Origin: Gammaproteobacteria bacterium
GTDB lineage: Bacteria; Pseudomonadota; Gammaproteobacteria; Eutrophobiales; Eutrophobiaceae
Assembly (NCBI GenBank): GCA_022826885.1
Contig: JAJDUB010000026.1
Location: 1-62,938, forward strand
Direction of reading: 5' to 3'
Length of the DNA: 62,938 nucleotides
Of the stretch, positions 34,959-44,172 are shown piece by piece. A program made the position numbers and the translations under genes. Position 1 is the first letter of the stretch, and each line of letters begins with the position of its first letter. The notes under the pieces were generated by a model, which was not told the DNA's origin, ran no database searches, and saw nothing but the letters and a program-made list of their open reading frames with translations.

Positions 34959-37451
34959 ATGAAGTTACCAAATCCTGCGCTGTTCGCATCACTGCTGATA
35001 TTCTGCTCAATGTCAGGCGTGGCCACCGCGCAGGAAGCCGTGGAAGAAATCCTCGTAATCGGCGTTACTCCTTCCCGGGACGGGGCGGGCTTGCCGGAAG
35101 AAAAAATACCTTACCGGGTACAGTCTTCGTCGGCAGAGGATATCGACCGCTCGCAGAGCCTGGATATTTCCGATTATCTCAGGCACAACCTGGCCAGCGT
35201 GACCCACAACGACGCGCAGAACAATCCCCTGCAGCCGGATATACAGTACCGCGGCTTCACCGCCTCTCCCCTGCTGGGCCTGTCCCAGGGCATGTCGGTG
35301 TACCAGAACGGCGTGCGCATCAACGAACCGCTGGGGGATACGGTGAACTGGGACCTGCTGCCGGAATCGGCGATACACAGCATTGACCTGATCGGCGGCG
35401 CCAACCCCCTGTTCGGCCTGAACACGGTGGGCGGCGCGCTGTCCGTGAACATGAAGGACGGCTTCAACAGCGACGGCCACAGCGTGGAGGTCTACGGCGG
35501 TTCTTTCGAGCGTATCGTCACCTCGGCGGAAAGCGGCGGCAACAATGGTTCCATCGGTTATTACGCAAACGTGAGCTATTTTGAGGAGGACGGCTGGCGC
35601 GACGAATCGCCATCCGATGCGATCAACCTCTACGGCAGCCTCAGTTATCGTGGCGATGCGACCCGCGTAAACCTGAACGCACAACACGGGGACAGCAAAC
35701 TGATCGGCAACGGCGCGATCCCCGAAGAACTGCTGGCCGATGACCGGGATGCCGTCTTTACCGCCCCCGACATCACCGAGAACGACCTCATCATGGTCAG
35801 CCTGGACGGCAGCCATGACTTCAACGATAAGGTGAAACTCAACGTCAATTTCTTCTACCGGGAAAACGACGGCTCCTCGTTCAACGGCGACGGCAGTGAA
35901 TTCGGTCTCGAGTTCGATGATGACGGCATGTGGCTGCTGGTCGAAGAGGACGATGACGATGATGATGATGATGACGACGACAACGGCCACGACGGTGATG
36001 ATGACGATAATGGCCATGACGACGATGATGACAACGACAATGGCCACGATGACGACGATGACGACAACGGCCATGACGACGATGACGATGAAGAGCTTGA
36101 AGGCGTGGAAACTTACGGCAACGGCGACCCTTCAGACCTCGACATCATAGCCATCAACAACACCAGCAGCCGCCGGCAGGAAAGCTACGGCACGGACATC
36201 CAGTTGACGTTCCTGAACGACCTGGCGGGCATGGAAAACCAGTTGATCATGGGCTTCGCCTACTACAAGGGTGAAAGCAGGTTCCGCTCGGAAACGGAAA
36301 TCGCCGGCCTCGACCCCGTCTCCCGCAGCACAGTGGGCCTGGGCACCGGCGTATTCCTTGAAGATGCCAGGACCAACCTGGAGACGGAAACGGAAACGAC
36401 CAGTTTCTACTTCATGAATGCCATGACCCTGACGGAACAGCTTACCCTGGTGGTGTCCGGGCGTCTGAACAACACCTTGATCGACCTCCAGGACCTCTCC
36501 GGAGAGCGCCCGGAACTGAACGGCGAGCATGACTTCTTCCGTTTCAACCCGGCAGTGGGCCTGACCTTCCAGCCCACGGACAACCTGAATGTCTACGGCA
36601 GTTACAGCGAATCGAACCGCGCCCCGACGCCCATCGAGCTTGCCTGTAACGACAGCGTCTATACCCGTGCGCAGTTGTTCGCGGACGACCCGGACGACGT
36701 GGAATTCGAATGCCGCCTGCCCAATGCATTCCTGGCCGACCCGCCCCTGAACGACGTGGTGAGCAAGAGCTTTGAAGCGGGCGTGCGCGGCGACATCGGC
36801 CTGGTGGACTACCACCTGGGGTTCTTCCACACCACCAACCATGACGATATCCTGTTCCAGACCACCGGCAGGGCCACCGGCCTGTTCGCCAACGTGGACA
36901 AGACCCGCCACCTGGGTTTTGAGGGGCAATTGAACGGTTCGACCGACAACCTAAACTGGTTCATCGCCTACAGCTACCTGGAAGCGACGTTCGAGGACGA
37001 GTTCATCGCGGTTGAGAACGAGAATCACCCGCTGGGCGACGACATCGAGGTGGAGGACGGCGACCGCATACCCGGACTGCCCAAGCATACCTTGAAACTG
37101 GGCGCCGATTACCTGCTGTTGGAACGCCTCAACGTCGGCTTCGACGTGGCGTACACCTCCAAGAAGGAATTGCGCGGCAACGAAGGCAACGACAGGGATG
37201 ACGAGGGTTTCCTGAACCCCGTAGGCGGTTATGCCGTGGTCAACCTGCGCGCCAGCTACAACGTGACCGACAATATCCAGATATTCGGACGCGTCACCAA
37301 CCTGTTTGACGAGGACTACGAAAGCTTCGGCCTGCTGGGCGAGGAACCCGGCGAGGTGGCCGTGGAAGAATTCGAGGACTATGAAAGCCCGCGCTTTGTC
37401 GGTCCGGGCACACCCCGCGCAGGGTTTGTCGGCATCAAGCTGAGCATGTAG
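34959..37451 (+). CDS. TonB-dependent outer-membrane receptor with Asp/His-repeat loop
   Basis: An 830-residue receptor: signal peptide (LFASLLIFCSMSGVATAQEA), TonB-box region (VEEILVIGVTP), plug domain with YRGFTASPLLGLSQGMSVYQ and LFGLNTVGGALSV, then a barrel ending GPGTPRAGFVGIKLSM. At residues 331-377 lies a 47-residue acidic tract made of repeated DDDDDNGHDDDD-type units with four NGHD motifs, followed by a short glutamate run. By its position between barrel strands it probably forms an extracellular loop and may bind cations (inference). The coding DNA is a GAC/GAT microsatellite. Substrate is unknown; the gene stands alone and ends at a strong terminator. Confidence 0.93.
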   Translation: MKLPNPALFASLLIFCSMSGVATAQEAVEEILVIGVTPSRDGAGLPEEKIPYRVQSSSAEDIDRSQSLDISDYLRHNLASVTHNDAQNNPLQPDIQYRGFTASPLLGLSQGMSVYQNGVRINEPLGDTVNWDLLPESAIHSIDLIGGANPLFGLNTVGGALSVNMKDGFNSDGHSVEVYGGSFERIVTSAESGGNNGSIGYYANVSYFEEDGWRDESPSDAINLYGSLSYRGDATRVNLNAQHGDSKLIGNGAIPEELLADDRDAVFTAPDITENDLIMVSLDGSHDFNDKVKLNVNFFYRENDGSSFNGDGSEFGLEFDDDGMWLLVEEDDDDDDDDDDDNGHDGDDDDNGHDDDDDNDNGHDDDDDDNGHDDDDDEELEGVETYGNGDPSDLDIIAINNTSSRRQESYGTDIQLTFLNDLAGMENQLIMGFAYYKGESRFRSETEIAGLDPVSRSTVGLGTGVFLEDARTNLETETETTSFYFMNAMTLTEQLTLVVSGRLNNTLIDLQDLSGERPELNGEHDFFRFNPAVGLTFQPTDNLNVYGSYSESNRAPTPIELACNDSVYTRAQLFADDPDDVEFECRLPNAFLADPPLNDVVSKSFEAGVRGDIGLVDYHLGFFHTTNHDDILFQTTGRATGLFANVDKTRHLGFEGQLNGSTDNLNWFIAYSYLEATFEDEFIAVENENHPLGDDIEVEDGDRIPGLPKHTLKLGADYLLLERLNVGFDVAYTSKKELRGNEGNDRDDEGFLNPVGGYAVVNLRASYNVTDNIQIFGRVTNLFDEDYESFGLLGEEPGEVAVEEFEDYESPRFVGPGTPRAGFVGIKLSM
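35949..36089 (+). repeat. In-frame GAC/GAT microsatellite encoding Asp/His-rich tract
   Basis: A 141-bp imperfect tandem of GAC/GAT codons interrupted four times by AAC/AAT-GGC-CAC/CAT. Units of about 18-30 bp repeat, so slippage would change loop length without breaking the frame. Confidence 0.9.
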
Positions 37452-37469
37452 GGCATAACCCCTGATTAC

Positions 37470-37512
37470 GGGGTCAGAGTAAGAATTTCGTCAGAAATTT
37501 TACTCTGACCCC
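37470..37512. repeat. 43-bp palindromic repeat, copy F
   Basis: Canonical full copy 18 bases after the TonB receptor stop; paired with inverted copy G. Confidence 0.95.
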
Positions 37513-37529
37513 TGCATTTCGGGATAGAT

Positions 37530-37571
37530 GGGGTCAGAGTAAAAATTCTCCGAATTTCTTACTCCGACCCC
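37530..37571. repeat. Palindromic repeat, copy G (inverted variant)
   Basis: Same variant as copy D (right arm TTACTCCGACCCC), 17 bases after copy F, forming a second BIME-like pair. Confidence 0.95.
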
Positions 37572-37592
37572 TGTGCTTAAATATCGGATAAA

Positions 37593-37622
37593 GGGACGGA
37601 TTTGTAATCCGCCCCTTTTTTT
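37593..37622 (+). terminator. Intrinsic terminator
   Basis: GGGACGGATT pairs with AATCCGCCCC (one mismatch, loop TGT) and is followed by seven T. Ends transcription from the TonB receptor before folE. Confidence 0.85.
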
Positions 37623-37679
37623 GCCCCCGGTTCGCCAAAACGGGTACACTTACGTCCCTTGTACAAAAACCGGAACGTA

Positions 37680-38228
37680 ATGAATATGGAACAGGCCTAC
37701 GCAGACATCATCAGAGAAATAGACGACCTTGAACGGGCAGGATTGAAAGACACACCAGGACGCGCCGCGGATGCCATGCGCTTTCTGACCCGCGGCTACA
37801 ACCAGAACCTGGAAGAAATCATCAACGATGCGCGGTTTCCCACGGAACGGAGCGAGATGGTCGTGGTCCAGGATATCGAACTCTACTCGCTGTGCGAGCA
37901 CCACCTGTTGCCGTTCATCGGCAAATGCCACGTGGCCTATATCCCGAACAATTTCGTCATCGGTCTGTCCAAGGTCGCCCGCATCGTCGATATGTTTGCG
38001 CGCCGGTTGCAGAACCAGGAAGACCTCACCATGGACATCGCCCGGGCAATGAAGACTGCGACGGAAGTCGATGACGTCGGTGTCATCATCGAGGCTAAAC
38101 ACCTGTGCATGATGATGCGCGGGGTGGAAAAACAGAACTCCGTGATGAAGACCTCGGCGATGCTGGGCATATTCCGGTCCAACGCCAGCACCCGCGCGGA
38201 GTTGTTCTCGCTCCTGAAATCGACCTGA
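37680..38228 (+). CDS. folE: GTP cyclohydrolase I
   Basis: A 182-residue FolE (from ATG 37680), first enzyme of tetrahydrofolate synthesis. The zinc ligands are in [15 protein letters not shown] (Cys and His) and in [17 protein letters not shown] (second Cys). Other family boxes are [17 protein letters not shown] and [20 protein letters not shown]. It is shorter at the N-terminus than E. coli FolE but normal for many bacteria. ATG 37686 is an alternative start. Together with mtdA and fchA it adds to a folate/C1 theme, though they are separated by the TonB receptor. Confidence 0.96.
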   Translation: MNMEQAYADIIREIDDLERAGLKDTPGRAADAMRFLTRGYNQNLEEIINDARFPTERSEMVVVQDIELYSLCEHHLLPFIGKCHVAYIPNNFVIGLSKVARIVDMFARRLQNQEDLTMDIARAMKTATEVDDVGVIIEAKHLCMMMRGVEKQNSVMKTSAMLGIFRSNASTRAELFSLLKST

Positions 38229-38237
38229 CCGATAGAT

Positions 38238-38280
38238 GGGGTCAGAGTAAGAATTTCGTCAGAAATTTTACTCTGACCCC
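38238..38280. repeat. 43-bp palindromic repeat, copy H
   Basis: Canonical copy filling the 59-bp gap between the convergent folE and DAO genes. Confidence 0.95.
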
Positions 38281-38287
38281 TTATATC

Positions 38288-39643
38288 CTAGGGATGAAAC
38301 ACAAACTCTGAACCATCCGAGAAGCGCTCGTAACGATAGGGAGAAATGCCAAATTTTGGCGCTCTACCTGTGACCATATCCGCCAGCGCCTCGCCTGCGG
38401 CCGCGCTCATGGTCAGGCCATATAACATACCCGCGCCGATATATAGCCCGGGGATACTGCCGACCGATGAAATGACCCCCAGGTTGTCGATGGTGGACAT
38501 CAGTGACCCCGTGTAAACCTCGCGCACCTTGCAATTTGCAAAGGCGGGGATGTATTCCCCCATGCCGGTAACGGTCCGTTCGGTAATTCCGCTGATAGGC
38601 TCAGGTTGCAGGATACGGTTTTCCTCGAATACGGAAACCCGGTTTTCCGGCCTCTTCCGGTTGGCCTTGAGGTCCCAGAAAAACGTGCGCAGGTTCATCA
38701 CCGGTCTCATGTCCTGGTCCACGTCCGTCGGCGCAGCCAGCAGCTTGCGGAGATTCTTCACTATGGACATCGTTATTGGAATGCGGCCGGCGGCGGCGCC
38801 GAACAGGTAACCACCGTCGGGCTCGCGCCGATAGTAACCGGCGGGGGTCATGCCCGCGATGGCGGGTCCCCCCGTGACTGGTTCGACACTGCACTGTTCC
38901 GCGAAAATCATCATCTGCGGCAGCTCAAGGCCCAGGTGTGCAGCCAGCATGGAAGACCAGACTCCGCCGGCGATGACCACGTTGGCGGTTTTTATGCTGC
39001 CTTTTTCCGTGATAACGCCGCTAACCGCGCCGCCCTGGCGTTCGATACTCCGCACCGCGCAGGACTGCAGCAACGTTGCTCCCTTTGCCCGTGCGGCCCG
39101 GGCAATGGCCGGTGCCGCCAGGCAAGGTTCAATGGCCGCGCCGTTGACCTGGTACAGGGCGCTGTGCCACCCGCTGCCGAGGGCCGGGTCAAGGGCGCCA
39201 ATCTCCCTGTCCGTCAACATGTGCGCCTCAACGCCCGGTTGGCCCTGCATGTCTTTCAGCCATGCCGCGGTAAATTCCGCCGGTTCTTCCTCCTTGTAAA
39301 GACTAATCAGGCCCGGCCCTGCATAACCGATTTCACCGTTGATCCGCTCCGGCATGGCGTGCCAGAGTTCGATGGAACGGGCAATGAGTTCCATCTTGAT
39401 GGGCGACAGCAGTTCATATTCTACAAGACCGACAGCCCGCCCGGAGGCTTCGCCTGCGACTACGCCTTTCTCACACAGGACGACTCTGACGCCTCTCTCC
39501 GCCAGGTCCAGTGCGGTGATACAGCCGAGCAACCCGCCGCCGATGACGACCACGTCCGCTTCAGCCGGCAAGTCCCGGTCACTTTCCACGGCCTGCGCGC
39601 GCGTAACGCCCGGCACGATGCCGCAACCCGTAAATCCAATCAT
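38288..39643 (-). CDS. FAD-dependent oxidoreductase, DAO family
   Basis: A 451-residue flavoprotein of the D-amino acid oxidase/glycine-sarcosine oxidase family. FAD motif ADVVVIGGGLLGCITALDLA lies near the N-terminus, followed by VVLCEKGVVAGEASGRAVGL, and the C-terminus has the second FAD contact (GLYIGAGMLYGLTMSAAAGE). I start it at ATG 39643; the open frame runs to 39835 but that extension is translated repeat sequence with no family character. The likely reaction is oxidation of an N-methyl or amino acid, but the substrate is not readable. It is divergent from an outer-membrane protein gene. Confidence 0.88.
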   Translation of the reverse strand: MIGFTGCGIVPGVTRAQAVESDRDLPAEADVVVIGGGLLGCITALDLAERGVRVVLCEKGVVAGEASGRAVGLVEYELLSPIKMELIARSIELWHAMPERINGEIGYAGPGLISLYKEEEPAEFTAAWLKDMQGQPGVEAHMLTDREIGALDPALGSGWHSALYQVNGAAIEPCLAAPAIARAARAKGATLLQSCAVRSIERQGGAVSGVITEKGSIKTANVVIAGGVWSSMLAAHLGLELPQMMIFAEQCSVEPVTGGPAIAGMTPAGYYRREPDGGYLFGAAAGRIPITMSIVKNLRKLLAAPTDVDQDMRPVMNLRTFFWDLKANRKRPENRVSVFEENRILQPEPISGITERTVTGMGEYIPAFANCKVREVYTGSLMSTIDNLGVISSVGSIPGLYIGAGMLYGLTMSAAAGEALADMVTGRAPKFGISPYRYERFSDGSEFVFHP

Positions 39644-39685
39644 GTTATTGCTCCGGTTCGCAATTGTCCGGTCTGCTCGATGTCC

Positions 39686-39760
39686 AGTAAAATACAGGAC
39701 ACCCAGGTAAATTATATGGGTGTCCTGTATTTTACTGTATTTTACTTGGGTGTCCTGTAT
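39686..39760. repeat. Perfect 20-bp inverted repeat with a third partial arm (TGTCCTGTATTTTACT family)
   Basis: Arm 39686-39705 (ends ACAGGACACCCA) is exactly inverted at 39717-39736 across 11 bases; a further TGGGTGTCCTGTAT follows at 39747-39760. Located in the divergent gap between the DAO and barrel genes. A degraded copy is at 51449. Confidence 0.92.
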
Positions 39761-39833
39761 CAAATACCCACGTGTAACTTGGGGTATACTCAATGTGTCG
39801 ATGAGACGCCGGAATCCGGGGCATTTTCCTTTC

Positions 39834-41123
39834 ATGAAGTTTATTTATGCATTATCAGCCTTCGTTGCACTTGTATTGATCCCACCGGAAATTCCTGCCG
39901 CTTCAATTGCTGATGCGCTTACTGGCGGAAAACTTCATTTATCCCTGCGCTACCGGTTTGAACATGTAAACGATGACAGGGCGGCAGGAACGGGCGCGCC
40001 GCTTAGGAACGCCGATGCTTCAACGTTAAGGACGTTTCTGGGATACGAGACCGGCGTGTTCCATGATTTCTCGGCGACTCTCGACCTGGAAAATGTCATC
40101 GAGGTGGGACTCGATGATTTTAACGACGGTTCCAACGGTAAAACCGGGTATGCCACGGTCGTAGACCCCCCAGGCACGGAACTCGACCAGGCTTTTCTCA
40201 ACTATTCAGGCATCAGCAACACGGGCATCAGACTGGGCAGGCAGTACATTACCTACAGGAAGGCGCCGTTTCACCGGTATATCGGCACCATTCTCTGGCG
40301 CCAGAACTGGCAGACCCTTGACGCCCTCACCATGGACAGCCAGACATTACCCGACACCCGGATACGTTATGCCTACGTCTGGAATATCAATCGCATCTTC
40401 GGCAGGGACGCGCCGGAACCGTTGAGCAATTTCGACAGCGATTCCCACCTGGTGAATATTCAGTACGGCGGGTTGCCGTTCGGGAACCTCGAAGTGTACG
40501 GTTACCTGCTGGACTTCGATAACGCCCCCGGTTTCTCCACCCGGACCTTCGGGGCGCGCCTCCATGGAAAGAGAAAGCTCAGAGAGAATATCTCTGCGCT
40601 GTATACGGCAGAATACGCCACACAGACCGAGCATGCGGGTAACCCGGCGGACATCGATGCAAATTATATCCTGGGTGAAATCGGCGCCGATTTCCGAATC
40701 AACCGGCTCATCGACAGTGTCACACTGAAATTCAGTTACGAGAGGTTAAGCGGGAAAGGCGGCGCGGACAGGTTCGTGACGATTTTAGGCACCAACCATG
40801 CCTTCCAGGGCTGGAATGACCGTTTCCTGGTGACACCCGGAGACGGGATTGAAGACTACATCCTTACTGCCGTAATGAAAATAAAGGGCGCGAACCTGGT
40901 TGCCGCATACCATGATATCGGTTCCGATAACATGAGTTACGATTATGGCCGCGAATTCAATCTTCTGCTGAGCAGGACCTTCAGGAAACATTACACGCTG
41001 GGATTGAAATACGCCACCTATGACGCCGACAAAAATACAGGGAATTTGAGCCGGAACGGCGCCAATGCAGGGATCGCCAACGATGTTGACAAATTCTGGA
41101 TCTGGGCCGGGTTCAAGTATTGA
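39834..41123 (+). CDS. Outer-membrane beta-barrel protein, porin/alginate-export-like
   Basis: A 429-residue protein from ATG 39834: signal peptide (KFIYALSAFVALVLIPPEIP, AAS), then alternating hydrophobic/polar strands throughout and an aromatic C-terminus (FWIWAGFKY), as outer-membrane barrels require. RLGRQYITYRKAPFHRYIG and the later FSYERLSG strands recall the alginate-export/porin group. It likely lets a specific solute pass. Its 3' end is 21 bases from the convergent DUF255 gene. The open frame upstream of 39834 is translated repeat and should be ignored. Function beyond the barrel is not identified. Confidence 0.8.
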   Translation: MKFIYALSAFVALVLIPPEIPAASIADALTGGKLHLSLRYRFEHVNDDRAAGTGAPLRNADASTLRTFLGYETGVFHDFSATLDLENVIEVGLDDFNDGSNGKTGYATVVDPPGTELDQAFLNYSGISNTGIRLGRQYITYRKAPFHRYIGTILWRQNWQTLDALTMDSQTLPDTRIRYAYVWNINRIFGRDAPEPLSNFDSDSHLVNIQYGGLPFGNLEVYGYLLDFDNAPGFSTRTFGARLHGKRKLRENISALYTAEYATQTEHAGNPADIDANYILGEIGADFRINRLIDSVTLKFSYERLSGKGGADRFVTILGTNHAFQGWNDRFLVTPGDGIEDYILTAVMKIKGANLVAAYHDIGSDNMSYDYGREFNLLLSRTFRKHYTLGLKYATYDADKNTGNLSRNGANAGIANDVDKFWIWAGFKY

Positions 41124-41144
41124 TCCGGGAGCGCCCCGCCTGGA

Positions 41145-43547
41145 TCATGGGTTGCCCGTATGCAGGTATTCCAGGACAACGTCTTCAGGCGGCAGGCAAA
41201 TCTCATCGTCACAGGCCTGCAGCCGTATTGTAATGTCCACCCTCTTGTCGCTGAAATCCTGCTGATCCGGTGGAGGGTTTAACGTCAAAAAGATGTCGAT
41301 ACTGTCTTCATAAAGAGCGAGTTTCCCGTCGGCAAAAGACAATTTTTTAAACCGCGGCTCAGGATAGCGGATCCGCGTCAAACTCCGTTGGCCGCGGTTG
41401 CCGGCAAGATTAATGTCCAGTGGGATGAGGTTGTCATGTCCGGCGTTGTAGGAATTAACATGCCATCCGGGTGAGATGGCAAGACTGAGTCTGATGTCAT
41501 GATTATCCCCGATATCCTGTGCCGTCAACCTGATCTGCCCACGGGCTGCATACTCCGTGGGGCCCGCGGCATGGTTTGACAACTCATCGACGGCAGCCAT
41601 GAAATAGGGACAGGAAGCGGGGTCTTTATCCATGGCCCCGGAAAAAGACCGGATTAACCGGACGGCAAGGTTTTTATACTCCCAATCCATGACACGGTTC
41701 GACAGGCTGACGAGGACATGCAGCGCGGCGGAATTTCCGGAAGGAATATCACCGTCGCGAAATTGTTTCGGCGTAACGAACAGCGTGTCCCCGTCTTCGC
41801 TCATATAAAAGCCGCCGGCGTCAGGGTCCCAGAACCTGCTGATCATGGTCCCGGTTATTTCAACGGCTTTATTCAACCAGGATTGTTCTCCCGTGGCGTC
41901 ATACAGCGCGATCAATCCCTCGGCGAAATACGCATAGTCATCCTGGGTCGCTTTGCTTGAAGACCGCCCGTCGTAACGGATACGCAACAACGCGCCGTCA
42001 TTCATGCGTTGATAGTCCCACAGAAAGTCGGCGGCCCGTATCGCGGCATCCAGGAATTCCTGACGGCCAAGTACCTGTGCGGACCCGGCCAGCGCGGATA
42101 TCGCCATGCCGTTCCAGGCCACCAGCACCTTTTTATCTACCAGCGGATGCGCCCGTTTCATTCTCTCCAGGCGGAGTTTTTCACGGATGCCGTCCAGTCT
42201 CGAAGTTAATTCCTGCTCATTGACATCCAGGGTTTGCGCGACAGCGGACAACTCTTCGGGCATATACAGAATATTTCTGCCATTAAAGTTTCCCTGTTCG
42301 GTAACGCCAAAAACCGATTGCGCCAACACCGCATCTTCGCCCGGGAGGGAATGGCGAATCTCATCAAGGGTCCATACGTAATAGCGGCCTTCCTCTCCGT
42401 CGCTCTCCGCATCGACAGCCGAATAAAAGCCGCCTTCCGGGGATCTCATATCGCGTAAAATATAGTCCAGTGTCTGCTCCGCGATACGTGCAAAAATGCG
42501 GTTTCCCGTGTACCGGTAAGCGGCCAGGTAAACCCCGGCCATATTGGCCTGGTGGTACAGCATCTTTTCAAAATGCGGCACCAGCCAGTATGGGTCGGTT
42601 GAATAACGGTGAAATCCGCCGGCTACCTGGTCATACAAGCCGCCATGGGCTATCCTCGTCAGGGCGCGCTCTGCGGCGCCAATGGTTTCCGCATCCATGT
42701 TCCGGTAGCCGTGCTGCAACAACAACAGCATGGAAGCCTCGTGGGTAAACCTGGGCCCACCACCGAATTCTCCCCACCGTTCATTGTAGCCATTCAGGAT
42801 CCCGGAAACGGCAGCCTGCACGAGTTCCGGACCAATAGCCGCCACCGCGCCGCGGGTTTGCATGTAATCCTTTACGGTATCCGCCAACTCTGCCGCCAGC
42901 ATCTTCAATTCATCCTGCTCCGCTACCCACAGTTCACTGAGCTGCCTGATCAGTTCCAGGAACTCTTCCGGCGGGTAATAAGTGCCGGAATAAAAAGGTT
43001 TTCCGTCCTGCGTCAGGAAACTGGACAGGGGCCAGCCTCCCTGCCCTTTTGTCAACAATAACGCGGTCATGTAAATCTCGTCGACATCCGGCCGCCTTTC
43101 CCGGTCCACCTTAACGGGAATAAAATGCTCGTTCAGGTACCGGGCAATTCCGATGTCCTCAAAACTCTCCCTTTTCATTACGTGACACCAGTGGCAGGTG
43201 GAATAACCAATCGATAAAAATACCGGTTTGTTCTGCTCCCCGGCGCGCGCAAACGCTTCGGCGCCCCAACTGTGCCAGTCCACAGGGTTATGCGCATGCT
43301 GCAACAGGTATGGGGAATCTTCCAGGATCAACCGGTTTGTAAACAGCGGCCTGCCGTCCGGATCCTGGTGCCTTGCCCCGGGCAGGTAGTCTTCGCCTCT
43401 ATCCTTGAGCGCCTGTTGCAGTTCCGACTGCAGTTGCGGGGAACAGGCTGAAGTACCCGGCAGGCAGTCACCCGCCAGCGCCGGGTTCAGGCAGGCCGCC
43501 AGTACATAAATGATGGACCGGCATACACTTCTCGCGCTGAATACCAT
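41145..43547 (-). CDS. Secreted DUF255 thioredoxin (YyaL/SPATA20-like) fused to DsbD-alpha-like domain
   Basis: An 800-residue exported protein. After a signal peptide ([20 protein letters not shown]) comes the DUF255 thioredoxin-like domain with [13 protein letters not shown] and the redox motif [10 protein letters not shown] (CHWC at 118-121). A long alpha/alpha-barrel like that of YyaL follows to about residue 640. The last ~130 residues resemble the N-terminal alpha domain of Dsb[14 protein letters not shown] ... [19 protein letters not shown], including its CxxxxC pair. This fusion is unusual, since YyaL is normally cytoplasmic. A TTG start at 43568 overlapping the previous gene is possible; I prefer ATG 43547. 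Last gene of the NapA-like cluster. Confidence 0.85.
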   Translation of the reverse strand: MVFSARSVCRSIIYVLAACLNPALAGDCLPGTSACSPQLQSELQQALKDRGEDYLPGARHQDPDGRPLFTNRLILEDSPYLLQHAHNPVDWHSWGAEAFARAGEQNKPVFLSIGYSTCHWCHVMKRESFEDIGIARYLNEHFIPVKVDRERRPDVDEIYMTALLLTKGQGGWPLSSFLTQDGKPFYSGTYYPPEEFLELIRQLSELWVAEQDELKMLAAELADTVKDYMQTRGAVAAIGPELVQAAVSGILNGYNERWGEFGGGPRFTHEASMLLLLQHGYRNMDAETIGAAERALTRIAHGGLYDQVAGGFHRYSTDPYWLVPHFEKMLYHQANMAGVYLAAYRYTGNRIFARIAEQTLDYILRDMRSPEGGFYSAVDAESDGEEGRYYVWTLDEIRHSLPGEDAVLAQSVFGVTEQGNFNGRNILYMPEELSAVAQTLDVNEQELTSRLDGIREKLRLERMKRAHPLVDKKVLVAWNGMAISALAGSAQVLGRQEFLDAAIRAADFLWDYQRMNDGALLRIRYDGRSSSKATQDDYAYFAEGLIALYDATGEQSWLNKAVEITGTMISRFWDPDAGGFYMSEDGDTLFVTPKQFRDGDIPSGNSAALHVLVSLSNRVMDWEYKNLAVRLIRSFSGAMDKDPASCPYFMAAVDELSNHAAGPTEYAARGQIRLTAQDIGDNHDIRLSLAISPGWHVNSYNAGHDNLIPLDINLAGNRGQRSLTRIRYPEPRFKKLSFADGKLALYEDSIDIFLTLNPPPDQQDFSDKRVDITIRLQACDDEICLPPEDVVLEYLHTGNP

Positions 43548-43564
43548 TGCCTTGCAGCCCCGGG

Positions 43565-44167
43565 TCAAGGAATTTCAGAAGACGAATCCCGGGTTTCGTG
43601 ATAAAGCGAGGTGATGTTCACGGCTTTCGGCTCGACTATGCATGCCTCCCTGCACAGTCCGCAGCCTGTACAGGTTTCAGGATTGATCTCAGGCTTTTCC
43701 ATCTTCCAGGTCATTGCGCCGGGGACGGGGCAAGCCGGTTTGCAGGCGCCGCATTCAGGCCCCTGGTAAGGCAGGCAACTCGAGGTGTTGATTTCAGCGC
43801 GCGCCAGTCTCGGTAACGGCGCCTCCACATCTTCATCCGCGACGGGGAAACGGAGCGCGTCGGGTTCACAGGCGCTGACACACGGCCAGTCATTACAGAG
43901 ATGGCAGCCCTTGTTCAATATATCCATTGCCGGCGTACCCACGACCTGTGCGCCAAGCCGTGACGGCAGTTTAAAAATGACATCGTGCGGGCATGCCTCT
44001 ATGCACTTGTCACAACGGGTGCAGGCAAGCAGGAATTCCAGTTCAGGCAGGGCATAGGGAGGCCGAATCCAGTGCCTGGCCCGTTGTGATGCGGCTTCAT
44101 CCGCAAGCTTGACGGCGGTTCCGGCCACTTTCTGCAAACCCAGTTTAAAAAAATTACGCCTGTCCAT
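43565..44167 (-). CDS. Tat-exported [4Fe-4S] ferredoxin, NapG-like (set 2)
   Basis: A 200-residue polyferredoxin. A Tat-type start ([13 protein letters not shown]) is followed by several cysteine groups for four 4Fe-4S clusters: [47 protein letters not shown] and [18 protein letters not shown]. This matches NapG, which passes quinol electrons towards NapA-type reductases. It lies six bases after the NapH-like gene, so the two work as a pair. It duplicates the role of the NapG-like gene at 47296. Confidence 0.9.
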   Translation of the reverse strand: MDRRNFFKLGLQKVAGTAVKLADEAASQRARHWIRPPYALPELEFLLACTRCDKCIEACPHDVIFKLPSRLGAQVVGTPAMDILNKGCHLCNDWPCVSACEPDALRFPVADEDVEAPLPRLARAEINTSSCLPYQGPECGACKPACPVPGAMTWKMEKPEINPETCTGCGLCREACIVEPKAVNITSLYHETRDSSSEIP

Positions 44168-44172
44168 AACGA

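Noticed and set aside
35013..36074. Long minus-strand frame (353 codons) opposite the first TonB receptor
   Set aside because: It is antisense to a clear receptor and its valine/isoleucine-rich run is just the complement of the GAC/GAT repeat.
2200..38280. The 43-bp palindromes as ordinary rho-independent terminators
   Set aside because: They recur with nearly identical loops and arms, lack following T-runs, and one lies in coding sequence; a repeat family explains them better, although they may end transcripts incidentally.
39644..39833. Extended N-termini of the DAO oxidoreductase and the barrel protein into the divergent gap
   Set aside because: These extensions are translated repeat sequence; ATG 39643 and ATG 39834 give normal FAD-motif position and signal peptide.
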